Assembly: GCA_030522415.1 (NCBI GenBank)
Contig: CM060126.1
Span: forward strand, 9,856,352 to 9,920,351
Length of the DNA stretch: 64,000 nucleotides
Direction: 5' to 3'
DNA from: Channallabes apus
Taxonomy: Eukaryota; Chordata; Actinopteri; Siluriformes; Clariidae
A program made the translations under genes and the position numbers. Every line of letters begins with the position of its first letter. The first letter of the stretch is position 1. Positions 54,901-64,000 of this stretch are shown here, one piece after another. The notes beneath the pieces were generated by a model. The model had not been told where the DNA came from, did no database searches, and worked only from the letters and a program-made list of their open reading frames with translations.

Positions 54901-56115
54901 CAGTGGTTCTCAAACATTTTCTGTCATTCCCCACTTAAGGGGGCGGGCGAATTTTCAAGCCCCACTTGTCAACAAAATGATAACGAAATCAGCTAAGTTG
55001 ACTATTTATTGAAATATCAATTTCTAAACCAATAAGATCAAATAACACCAGGTTCAAAACAAATCAAATACACGTGCAATTGTTATAACAGGCTTACTTC
55101 GTAACTTATCTAGAGCTTTCTTTCAAAGAAGTCGAGTGGCTTATTAACGTGACTGGGGCGTGTTGTCTCTAAGTGTCTTCCTAATTTGTTGGGTGTCGTG
55201 CTGTCTGCTGCCAGCGGTTTAAAACACGAAACACACATGGGCCTCCTCTGCCCCCACCATCCCCACCATGAATCCAAGCGCAACATAGGCTTCATCATGT
55301 TTTCCTTTCAGCTGGCTTTTTGGTTGATTAGGCTGATCGTGCTGAATCACCTGCTTTTTTGTGGTTTATGTAACAAATGTATCCATTGATGTTATTATGC
55401 TCCCTACATACAGTACGATACTGACCCGGTTTGTGTCCGCGGTAAAGTTAGTTTGATATTCGCATCTCTGAATTCAATAGCTGCGTAAATAAACCTGCAA
55501 ATAAGATACCCACATATATTTCCTCTCTTGTCTTTAAGCTACATCCGCCTTAAATTATACATGTTTAAAAGCATAAACATCATTATTCTCTACGGCGCAA
55601 CGAATGATTTAGGGATCATCACAAAATGCTGCACACCAACAAAAAGCATAGAACGATATTGATCTTCCCTTCTGTTCAGCGCCTGAAGGATCAAAAAGCA
55701 ACTTTGTTGCCACACTGGAAACTAGAAATGCCAGACTAGTACTACCTGATAAAATATTAATTTTTAACAAAAATACAGAAACATCAGCACACACATTGGA
55801 ATAAATGAAATTACATATACAATACTTAATGCTTCCTTATATATTGTTCCTCTGCAATTAACATGCCGACGTTAAACCATTATTGTTGCACTATGGTTTT
55901 CTCTAATGTTATTTTAATTTACTTGTATTAATGATCCATTTCTTTGCGTGTGATTGTTTATTTTTCGAGTGTCCGTCTTTATTGTCAATAAAGAATAGCA
56001 TGAATTAGAATAGGTACTTTCCTATTATTTTCCACTAATTCCCTCCCGTTCATCGCGCCCCACCTGTCATGTCTGTATTCCCCACCAGTGGGGCCCCACA
56101 CTTTGATAACCACGG
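54901..56115 (-). mobile_element. hAT transposon, internally deleted (1215 bp)
   Basis: Ends are CAGTGGTTCTCAAACATTTT and the inverted CCGTGGTTATCAAAGTGTGG. The 8-bp flanks CTCTCAGG (54893-54900) and CTCTAAGG (56116-56123) differ at one base, fitting the hAT 8-bp target duplication. A GTGGGGCCCCAC palindrome lies inside the right end. Part of a BED-finger transposase remains on the minus strand. The catalytic and dimerisation parts are absent, so it is non-autonomous. Confidence 0.85.
55110..55298 (-). pseudogene. BED zinc finger relic of a hAT (ZBED-like) transposase
   Basis: The minus strand reads PMCVSCFKPLAADSTTPNKL, then GRHLETTRPSHVNKPLDFFE. This is the C-x2-C ... H-x3-5-H BED finger typical of ZBED-type hAT transposases, with the second His apparently displaced or changed (TTRPSHV against the usual TKHPE). 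The upstream part is in another frame and the rest of the transposase is missing. Confidence 0.75.
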
Positions 56116-56181
56116 CTCTAAGGGAAGGATAGCACGCCTTCAGTACCATTGACAGCTCCACCACCGAAGTTGGCTGAGAGT

Positions 56182-56189
56182 TATAAAAG
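56182..56189 (+). promoter_or_regulatory. TATA-like box upstream of GC-rich stretch
   Basis: TATAAAAG, a near-consensus TATA box, lies about 60-70 bp upstream of the GC-rich segment. Function is inferred only; such motifs occur by chance in AT-rich DNA. Confidence 0.25.
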
Positions 56190-56199
56190 CATTCTATAG

Positions 56200-56560
56200 T
56201 GAGTAGGACTCGTATAACAGCAGACTTATGCCCGTGTCCTCTATCCTTAGATTACGAACGCCACAAAGAAGCTCTGGCGCACCTAAAGCCCAAGAGAAGA
56301 AGCCGGCTCCCCGGCTCACTCACGCTGCAATGCTCCGCACCCGACCGAAGACGTCACTTCGTGGAGGCTGCGTATTCTGCACCTCACCATTTCCCTTACT
56401 CCCAAGCACCTCTGGACACTGAGTGCACCTGTGTATGTGTGTGAGTGGGTGGGTGAGTGCAACTTTACACTGCGCTCTCTTGTAGAGCAAAACAAAGAGC
56501 ACAAGGTTCTGCATTTTGGCGCCTCCTGTCGTCTGTGTTTGACCTAAATCGGTTCTGTCA
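56200..56560. other. GC-rich stretch, candidate exon or regulatory island
   Basis: Between 56240 and 56420 the sequence is much richer in G+C and CpG than its surroundings (AAGCCGGCTCCCCGGCTCAC, CCGCACCCGACCGAAGACGT). TCCTCTATCCTTAG at 56238-56251 looks like a splice acceptor and GTATGTGTGTGAG near 56430 like a donor. The frame between (YERHKEALAHLKPKRRSRLP) is open but matches no family I know. It also contains GACGTCAC, a CRE-like site. It could be an exon, a promoter island or neither. Confidence 0.3.
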
Positions 56561-56659
56561 GATGCATTTCTACTTTTTTGGTAGAGGTCAACACTGGTTT
56601 TAGTACTTTTGTGGCTCTTCTCTGTATTTTTTTGGAAACTGCAATCTAGCCTCCTGCTT

Positions 56660-57108
56660 CTTACTGCTGATAAGTATGTATTTTGCGGTATGTGGTAGTG
56701 GTTTTGTGAAATGCCTTTTTGTGTTCCGTGAAACGTGTTGGGGTTTTGTGAAATGTCATGTTTTGTCAAAAGTCATTTTGTTTTGGAAAATTTGTGTGGT
56801 TGTGTTTAAGGAAATGTTTTATCTTTTTTGTGAAATGCCATTGTGTTTAGGGAAATGTTTTGGTGATTTGTGAACCGTCATGTTTTTGGGACATGTGTTT
56901 TGTAAAACATCATTGTGTATTTGGGAAATGTCATTGTGCTTTTTAAACCATATTTTGGTAAATGTGGTTGTGTTTTGGGGAAATGTTTTTGTTTTGGGGA
57001 AATATTTTGGGAAAGGTGGTTTGGGGAAATATTGTTGTGTTTTGGGAAAATATCATTGCGTTGTGGAAAATGTTTTCGTGTTCTGGGAAATGACGTTGTG
57101 TTTTAGGG
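56660..57108 (+). repeat. Degenerate G/T-rich minisatellite
   Basis: About 450 bp of irregular units of roughly 20-24 bp around TTGTGTTTTGGGAAATGTCA. The plus strand is almost free of runs of C and the units vary in length. Open Phe/Gly/Val-rich frames across it are artefacts of the repeat. Confidence 0.85.
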
Positions 57109-57521
57109 CCACTGTACCATTTACTCTTGCTCTTGGAGTCCTCTTCAAATGGTGGATTGTGATACTTCCATCATGCCTTGTGGAGGATGTTGGTGATGTC
57201 AATGACTGTGTTTTTTTTTCACAGCTCTCACAATGTCTCTGTCATCACCGGTTGTTGTTGTCACTGGCCAGTGTTCCATGTTCCAAGTTGTTTAACACAT
57301 CTTGATATAAGCATCAGAAAATGAAAGCACCAGTATTTATGGGAGGAACTGTAAATAAGCAGAGCTCAAGATCTCATGGCTGGGCATGACGAATACTGTA
57401 ACTTAGTGATCAGGGTCAGCTCGAGCACATTTTGTTAGATTCTTGCTCCTATCACCTCTTCCACATTGCCGATGCAGACTAATGGACTGGACTTTAGCCC
57501 AAAGAGGAATGCTACTGTACC
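57109..57521. other. No feature recognised
   Basis: Mixed composition sequence between the minisatellite and a SINE. Nothing recognised. Confidence 0.45.
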
Positions 57522-57531
57522 TTTATTTCAT

Positions 57532-57921
57532 TCATTCATTCATTCATTCATTCATTCATCTTCTATACCGCTTTATCCTGTATTTAGGGTCGCGGGGACC
57601 TGGAGCCTATCCCAGGAGACTCAGGGCACGAGGCAGGGTACACCCTGGAGAGCGTGCCAATCCATCGCAGGGCACACACACACACACACACACACACTCA
57701 TTCACACACTATGGTCAATTTGGGAACGCCAATTAGCCTAATCTGCATGTCTTTGGACTGTGGGAGGAAACCGGAGTACCCGGAGAAAACCCATCAAGCA
57801 CGGGGAGAACATGCAAACTCCATGCACACAGAGACGGGAATCGAGCCTGGCCGGGAATCGAACCCAGACCCTGGAGGTGCAAGGCGACAGTGCTAACCAC
57901 TACACCACCGCGCCGCCCCTA
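57532..57921 (-). repeat. SINE family A, full length
   Basis: Complete head, body and long (GAAT)n tail, with an expanded internal (CA)n at 57674-57697. A 10-bp duplication, TTTATTTCAT, flanks it (57522-57531 and 57922-57931). Confidence 0.93.
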
Positions 57922-58059
57922 TTTATTTCATGTAGTACATAATTGAATCAATTATTATTTAGGGATCATTTACCTACAGTAAAGTGCACAACATAGACTG
58001 TTTTGTTATTCAAAATTAAATATGTAAATATGTGCTTGCACATGCAGGGTCTATTACAA

Positions 58060-58262
58060 GCAAGCTTATTATGTATAACGTGGTTGAGTGCTGGATGGTG
58101 CAGCCATCGCAGATCTGAGACTCTCGCACATCCAGTCATACACTACATGCAATCTGAAAACACCAGTCAGCCTACTATGTACGTCTTTAGTCTGAGGGAG
58201 GAAACCATGGTACCCAAAGAAAGAAATCATCATGAACCAGGAGAACATGCACATATGTGAGC
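58060..58262 (-). repeat. SINE family A, very old copy
   Basis: TCATACACTACATGCAATCT, GAGGGAGGAAACCATGGTAC and CAGGAGAACATGCACAT keep the family order but are heavily substituted. The head is lost. Confidence 0.6.
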
Positions 58263-59447
58263 CACTGAGTCACCTTTAAGACCTTAACTCAGAACCATCA
58301 TCTTGCTTGCGCAATTTCTTAACATACCCTTTTTTGTTTTACCATTACTGTTACAGTATCTGTAAAACTGAAGCTGCATCACATGACTTGTTTTATTATT
58401 TTCACCACGGCATATGCAAATTTTTTAATGCAGAAATTGTGGCCAATTTTATTGCACCTGAGGAAAACATGCCTTCAACTTTGGGGTCAGACTCTATCTC
58501 GGTAAAACAGCAACCCTTTAAGGCCAATGCATATATATTACCAGTTTCAATTTACAATATGTAATTCGACGTGGCTTTTTCTGTGCCTTTTCTTCACGCA
58601 GAAGCTAACTGACTGGACAGTCGGTCAGAGAAACACCATAAGGTGAAATTCCAATTCAGCCCTAACCCTTGGGTTATAAAATATCCAGATCATTAAACCG
58701 AGATAGTATGCATGGTTATAAAAAAATATCCAGATCATTAAACTTGAATGATATACATTTGTGGACAGTTGAAATCGGTTAATATGACTCTATCATGAAC
58801 CTGGAGTAACACCAAAATTACTAGTCATATCACATTTATTCCAATATGTGTGGGAGATCACGTCTCTAAGGAGTGCCCACTCAGCATTCATCCTAAGAAA
58901 ATAAGAAGAACTACTTCAGATCAGTACACTGGATACTCCTCAAATACAGCTCTCACGAACAGGAACTGCTGTATTTATAAAGTCTACGAACCGAAAAACC
59001 AAGGGGAAAAAAATGTGTGGACATTGTGTGATCTACGTTATTCCTGCAACTTAATGAGTATAATTCTCTTTTTCTGTCCTGAAGAGAATTTATGAAGATT
59101 CTAATAATGCTAAAATGGCTCCATCTGCTCTTTTTAATCATAAAAAAGCCATTAACATTCTTCACAATTTAGAAGTTAAATGGCAAAAGTGGGAATTTAT
59201 TTCTATTAATTCTAACTATGAGAGTCATTCATGTCAAACCGGGATTTGTGATGACATTTCTCATGAATTAAGGGGTAAAACCCATAAACATATACAGAAG
59301 CACAGTGCAGTGATGAGCTTGGTGATGGAGAAAACATTGAATAATGCAAACATTCAAAAGACGGCCGTACATCTGTAAATTATGATCCAGGAGCCCAATG
59401 TAGTCATTTTTGTGAACATTTAGTAAGTGAAACATCTGATGCATGAA
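58263..59447. other. Intergenic, no feature recognised
   Basis: AT-rich. A 20-bp phrase (AAAATATCCAGATCATTAAAC) occurs twice near 58677 and 58723. The part just before 59448 may belong to the mariner relic. Confidence 0.4.
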
Positions 59448-59775
59448 AAGCGATGGACAACTTGTCGCCAAATTGTGGAACAGAGGCAACTGTCTGTGGA
59501 ACATGTACATAAAATCATTCACGAACACAACTTGCACATTACAGGAACACGGCAAGGAGTTATTACATTTATAGTATAGTCTTGAGCTCGCTCTAAACTA
59601 TTTCCACATGTTTTGTCCATTAAAGGAGTTCCTGGGAGGCCAATGTTTCTGTCCGATCATGCCTCCAGTGTACTGAGAAAACGTTCTACCTTGATGGTAT
59701 CCAAGCACTAGTGAAACGCTGAGGATAAATGCATTGGTGTAGCAGGAGATTACACAGAGAAATATGGTATGAGCC
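59448..59775 (+). pseudogene. Mariner-type transposase relic, core deleted
   Basis: First block (59451-59579) reads RWTTCRQIVEQRQLSVEHVH, then KIIHEHNLHIT, the N-terminal DNA-binding part of a mariner/SETMAR-type transposase. After a gap, LKEFLGGQCF (about 59623), GIQALVKR (about 59697) and DKCIGVAGDYTEKY (about 59725-59768, one frame over) give the C-terminal end. The catalytic middle of about 200 residues is missing. Confidence 0.65.
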
Positions 59776-61254
59776 AAATATACAGTACTGAAACTCGCGC
59801 ATTTGCATTTGTTGACGGGCATGGCTATAGCCGCATGTGTTCCCATCAGTAAAAAGGAAGTTGCGGTATGCAGTTGTTGTTGTAAATGGGTTTCCCAGTG
59901 GAGGAAAAAGTAGTAGTTTATTTATAATAATAGTTTATTATTTCCGCACATACAGAAGTGGTAGTGAACGTGGACAGAGTTTGAAAAAGTTGGCAGAACA
60001 TTTCTGAGAGAGGTTTATTAAGACGGCACCAAATAACACGGTTATGCTGTCTATTGTTACGGAATTTCGCTGTTCTGGCAGTGAACTGTGTCAACATTAC
60101 ACAAGCAAATCGTCTCCTTTTGCAGGAGTCTGCAGCAACCTTTGGTCCAGGATATGTTCGTATCGCTCACACAGATTCTCAAACGGTCTACAGCCAGACG
60201 GTTGCAGAAACACTTCGAACACTTACATTATGCACATTGTGGTAAATCAACACATGTATGTTAGTTTCTGTCAAAAGAAATAAACTCAACAAAGATGACA
60301 ACAGGTTAATAATATTCTTCTTTTCATTTCAGTACTGTATATTTGGGCGCATTCCGTAAATGTAGTTCTTACTCTCATTACTGTGTTCTGTTATTCTGCA
60401 CAACCAAAGGCCCTGTTTGACTTGATCGCCTGTTGCATTTTTCCAAATAGAAACTCTGGTTACTTTTCAGAGATTGACACTTTGCTTTTGCAATATAAAT
60501 TTGTCATAAATATTTTATTTATATATCCTTGAAAATGTGTGAGAATCTTTACAGACGAAAAAATTATTCATTAGTAGACATGGACAGAGAGTGTGATTAA
60601 TTCATAACAGGGTATTAACAGAACTCCATTCTCCTTACTAATGCACACAGTATGGGTAAAGGTATGATCTTAGAGAAGGATACCAATATGTACTGATCTG
60701 TAGTGATCTGCTTCACTGTTAAGATTTGGCTACATCCTTGGTATTATAGTATATACTGTATATCTGTCTTAGTCTTCATTTGGCAGACTTTTTTGCTCCC
60801 CAAAAATATTTCCATCCAAAGGACCATCTATACATTTTATTGTGTCAAAAGAAAATGTAATACAAATCCTTGACGTATTACAAAATACAAAAAGACACTA
60901 GAGTGAAAAGGCTCTGACAACTATATTTTAAAGCATTAGTGGTAATTACAAGGCAGGAACCTTGGACACGTATCTGCAATTTACAGTGGATTTGAGTGTT
61001 ATGTGTCAAAGTGGGTGGCACACCGAGTACTTACTTGTGTGCGTTCGAGCAAATAAGCTACTGTATACCCTGCGTAAACAGCTGCAATGAATTATTGGGT
61101 GCACGTCTTATGTTTGTCATTTCATTATCATTACGGCCATGTCAATTTACTATTAGCCCTGTGGGAATGCATTGGAAATTCATCACGACTTTCACATTGA
61201 ACACAGAATTTTGCTGTTTAATGCTGTCTAAAAGCCAAAAGTAAGTGCATGAGC

Positions 61255-61257
<3 letters not shown>
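59776..61257. other. Intergenic, one weak terminal-exon candidate
   Basis: At 60110-60290 TCGTCTCCTTTTGCAG looks like a splice acceptor. It is followed by an open frame (ESAATFGPGYVRIAHTDSQT) and an AATAAA signal at 60279-60284. No family is recognised, so this may be chance. The rest is AT-rich with no feature. Confidence 0.3.
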
Positions 61258-61293
<36 letters not shown>

Positions 61294-61341
61294 TGAGTGA
61301 GTGAGTGAGTGAGTGAGTGAGTGAGTGAGTGAGTGAGTGAG
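61258..61341 (+). repeat. (GA)n then (GTGA)n microsatellite
   Basis: About 17 GA units followed by about 12 GTGA units. Degenerate GTGA/GAATG-type repeat continues at 61368-61390, 61596-61640 and 61735-61890. Confidence 0.95.
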
Positions 61342-61404
61342 AGTAAGAGAAAGCACATAATTCAATACCTTAGTGTGAGTGAATGAGTGGTACTGTACTG
61401 TACA

Positions 61405-61598
61405 CATTTCTCGCCTGCCATGAAGAAGGCCGGGGTTCGATTCCCAGCCAATGCCCAAACCTCAAGCCACTGGATCCGGTGCCAGTCCCAGGGGGATCCG
61501 GCTTAAAACCTGTGCCAAGTTTGCGTGTGCGGATCGGATGGTCCGCTGTGGCGACCCCATGCCGGGAGCAGCCGAAAGACTAACAGCAACAACAATGT
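61405..61598 (+). repeat. SINE family B within a degenerate tetranucleotide array
   Basis: TTTCTCGCCTGCCATGAAGA, GGGTTCGATTCCCAGCC, CACTGGATCCGGTGCCAGTC, CTGTGGCGACCCCATGCCGG and an (AAC)n end. GTGA-like repeats lie on both sides, so it may have inserted into the array. The first part of the head is missing. Confidence 0.75.
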
Positions 61599-62085
61599 GA
61601 GTAAATGAGTAAGTGAAAGAGTGAATGAAAGGAAGTGAATAAAATTAATAAGATATACATCAATCTTTCACTGTCAAAATTTTTTAAAATGTAGTTGGCA
61701 ACAACATTTTAAAATTGTAATTTCAAGTGATTAGGAGTAAGCGAATGATGGAGACAGGAGTGAGTCAATGGGTGAATGATGGTGAGCAAGTAAGTGAATG
61801 AACGTGAGTAAGAGTGAGGGAATGAGTAAGTGCGAGTGACTAAGTGAGTGAGGGACTGAATGAATCAGGGACGGAGTAAATGAGTGATGCTGAAAATAGG
61901 ACTTTGCTTTACAAAGCTCCTGAATTTGCTGAATGAACACACAGACCCATCCCCACTGACTGTTGCATAAATATGAGTCGTTATTTGATTTTTAATTATT
62001 CTTAATTCTTGAAGTTATTAATGAGTGAATAAATTATGTAGATTAAATAAAAGAAACCAACAAGAAAACAAATGTTTTACTGATG
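61599..62085 (+). repeat. Degenerate GTGA/GAATGA repeat and AT-rich DNA
   Basis: 61599-61640 and 61735-61890 are full of GAGTGA, GAATGA and GTAAGTGA in irregular order, a worn extension of the array at 61258. The remainder is AT-rich without features. Confidence 0.6.
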
Positions 62086-62460
62086 CAGGCTGCAAATTGC
62101 CTAAAGATACAATTTAGAAACATTGTAACAACTGTTTATGTAACAACCTCAGCAGCAACCTCATTTCCCCTCTCGTCTGTTCCAACCAATCAGCATTCAG
62201 CATTACCAGTACCATCTATCTATTACAAACTTAAATAATTCTTTTGATTGTGTAAAGCTGTTTTGAGACAATGTCAATTGTTAAAAGCGCTATACAAATA
62301 AAATTTAATTGAATTAAATTGAATCTAGGGCCAAAAAAAGTCCTTCAGAACTGGACAACTATTCCTCAAGTCTAGATTACAAAATACAATAAGTCTGGCT
62401 CATTGGAAGAAAATTTTGAAGAATTGACAGGTGGCTTAAGAATTTTGCGCAGTACTATAC
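62086..62460 (-). mobile_element. Tc1-type terminal segment, family E copy 2, split by L2 tail
   Basis: On the minus strand it starts TATAGTACTGCGCAAAATTC and is collinear with 12001-12460 (TTAAGCCACC, GAGCCAGACTTATT, ACTTGAGGAATAGTTGTCC, then GGTTGGAACAGACGAGAGGG). The L2 tail at 62225-62324 separates the two halves. Confidence 0.65.
62225..62324 (+). repeat. L2 3' tail fragment (100 bp)
   Basis: Matches 24934-25031 nearly base for base: ACAAACTTAAATAATTCTTT, GATTGTGTAAAGCTGTTTTG, AGACAATGTCAATTGTTAAA, ending in AATTGAAT repeats. It is the extreme end of the element, as left by strongly 5'-truncated LINE insertion. Confidence 0.85.
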
Positions 62461-63178
62461 ATCCGCATTAAATCAATTGCCAAATCCCAACTCAATATCT
62501 AAAAATATTGAATTTTCAGATCGGTCTTCATCATTTTGTGAGAGACTCACAAATGTTTCCCTTCTAATTTTAGACATAGTTGTCCCTGCTAAGGGGGATC
62601 TTAATCCTTTAATCCTATTTTCTCAATAAACTGGTCCAGTTCTCTGAGAACGTCGGCATAAATGAATTCTAAATTGCACTAATACTCTCAGGTGGAGCGA
62701 TACAAAAGCTATAGTCCGCGCTGTAAAAAAAAAAAAAAAAAAAAGAGCATTTGAGCTCGGCTGCTAAATTTTCAGAATAAGGATGGATCTCAGTTGCATT
62801 AGATGTAGAATGCCATGCCGTTTGAGGGGGAGTAATAAAGGACTAATTGCTCGAACAATCTCTAATTAGGCTGTTCGAGAATAGAAGGGATTCGTGACAT
62901 CAGAACTTTCGGGTCGTTGACGTTCAGAATGAGCAGTCGCACAAAACAAGTTGATTAAAGTCAGGGACTGACTTTCTGAAAGTCTTTCATTCTTGCGTAA
63001 CAACAGTAACAGCATTGAAGTGACACTGTTATTTTATGTGTTGTATGTATAAAGCAGCGTTTTGTTGTGATGATCATTATTGATTAGTATTATTTTAACA
63101 TCAACTATAAATTGAAGATACAATTGTATTCATAGATGATGATAGGAAATGTCAGGTCTGACAGTGCCATGTGCAGTT
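62461..63178. other. Low-repeat stretch, possible conserved non-coding DNA
   Basis: A run of about 19 A residues lies at 62726-62744. The segment 62840-62960 (CTAATTAGGCTGTTCGAGAA, GTTGACGTTCAGAATGAGCA) has mixed composition and no repeats and might be regulatory. Nothing more is visible. Confidence 0.35.
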
Positions 63179-63231
63179 TAGGACCATGTTTATGTAGGAC
63201 CATGCTTATGTAGGACCATGCTTATGTAGGA
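63179..63231 (+). repeat. 16-bp tandem repeat, 3.3 copies
   Basis: TAGGACCATGCTTATG repeated three times (one copy with T for C), followed by TAGGA. Confidence 0.95.
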
Positions 63232-63559
63232 AGAATCTGATGCTTTTCGCGAAATGTCTATTTTTTTTATTATTGTTATTCTCTATTCATTTAATCATTC
63301 ATTAATGAAAAAAAATAACTTAAAACATGCAGTGTAAGCAATCACCCTTAAACGAAATTTCCAAACAGTACAATGTTTATATAGGCATTAACACGAGACC
63401 TTGCTCGTACAAACTGTCTATAAATCGGTCAATAAATCAATAACCAATTTACTCGTCGTTTAACAAGACTGTACAAAGTACAGGATATCTTAATTTCTGT
63501 CTGAAATTGGAGTAATATTGCTGTGAGAATTTTAAATAAGGAGAGAAGAAGAATATTCA
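63232..63559. other. AT-rich, no feature recognised
   Basis: AT-rich sequence with no gene or repeat recognised. Confidence 0.5.
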
Positions 63560-63800
63560 ATTATTTGTCACATGTACTTTTTATAGCACAGCGAAATCTC
63601 TTCTTCGCATATCCCAATTAGGAAACTGGGGTCAGAGCGCAGGGTCAGCCAGCTTACAGTGCGCCTGGAGCAGATAGGGTTAAGGGCCTTGCTCAAGGGC
63701 TCAACAGTGGCAACTTGGTGATGCTGGGATTCGAACCCCGGACCTTCCGATCAGTAACCCAGTAACCCACAGCCTTAACCGACTGAACCACCACTACCCT
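63560..63800 (-). repeat. SINE family D, near full length
   Basis: Minus-strand head GGTAGTGGTGGTTCAGTCGG, B box GGGGTTCGAATCCC, family C-like middle (CCTTGAGCAAGGCCCTTAAC), then a distinct 3' part (CTGACCCTGCGCTCTGACCC, TATGCGAAGAAGAGATTTCG, ATGTGACAAATAATTGAA). The 3' part separates it from family C. A partial copy lies at 2985-3121. Confidence 0.8.
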
Positions 63801-64000
63801 TTGGAAACAGGAAAACAGGAAACAGGAACATCATGTCGGCTGGTGTGTAATTACCATAATTGATGATGATGAATCAAAATAATTGAAATGTAATGAATTA
63901 ATTGGTGGTAAAAAATACTGTTGACATGGATCGTACCAGTCTCTTTTCACTAGTCTGTCAATCATATCCACCTTACATGGACACACACATACATAAAGAG
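63801..64000. other. Window end, no feature recognised
   Basis: AT-rich sequence up to the end of the window. Nothing recognised. Confidence 0.5.

Noticed and set aside
56880..57305. 141-codon open frame rich in Phe, Val and Cys
   Set aside because: It lies mostly across the G/T-rich minisatellite, so openness reflects the low stop-codon content of the repeat.
57443..57896. Overlapping open frames with His/Thr runs
   Set aside because: They run through the SINE and its (CA)n tract. The same peptides recur at other SINE copies.
63179..63231. CRISPR-like array
   Set aside because: The 16-bp units are directly adjacent with no spacers, and the context is a vertebrate genome.

Overview
The window looks like teleost fish nuclear DNA. 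It is AT-rich and non-coding apart from mobile elements, and it is packed with typical fish repeats: Tc1/mariner transposons, tRNA-derived SINEs, L2- and Rex1-like LINEs, a chromodomain Ty3/gypsy element, hAT and Harbinger-like elements, and long microsatellites. An otophysan such as a catfish is plausible from the SINE/Tc1 mix, but that is a guess. I find no single-copy host protein gene, no true tRNA or rRNA gene, and no bacterial or viral operon. It reads as a gene desert or a large intron.

Layout. 0-3 kb: a Tc1 element with long IR/DR ends (270-1867), a tandem THAP-like relic, a Tc1 fragment and a SINE tail. 4-15 kb: a 571-bp Harbinger-type MITE (4955-5525), several SINEs, two copies of a deleted Tc1-like element, and an unnamed dispersed repeat. 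16-18 kb: a (TA)n tract and Tc1 'family P' copy 1, with a nonsense codon. 20-25 kb: SINEs and a 3.5-kb 5'-truncated L2 LINE carrying a SINE. 26.8-30 kb: three decayed Tc1-type elements. 31-33.3 kb: family P copy 2 with an intact 340-codon transposase. 34.5-40.8 kb: an old antisense LINE split by a chromovirus LTR element (34735-39081) and a second MITE (39517-40120). 42-45.3 kb: a second L2-type LINE split by family P copy 3, also intact. 45-54 kb: SINEs, Tc1 ends and a dyad-rich stretch. 54.9-56.1 kb: a hAT element with a BED-finger relic. 56-57 kb: a GC-rich stretch with a TATA-like box, then a G/T-rich minisatellite. 57.5-64 kb: SINEs, a mariner relic, a GA/GTGA microsatellite, and a transposon split by an L2 tail.

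The genes do not form a pathway; the history is one of nested insertions. Target-site duplications can be read directly for many elements: TA for Tc1 copies, 3 bp for the MITEs, 5 bp for the LTR element, 8 bp for hAT, and 10-17 bp for SINEs. Nesting gives a relative order: LINEs and older Tc1 relics first, then SINEs, the LTR element, the MITE and family P. The two near-identical intact transposases (6 differences in 340 residues) suggest family P was active recently.

I did not find a convincing new biological system. The best leads are the possibly active Tc1 family, the LTR element that lost its RT domain in frame yet kept integrase and chromodomain, the unnamed dispersed repeat (family F), and the GC-rich island near 56.2 kb.
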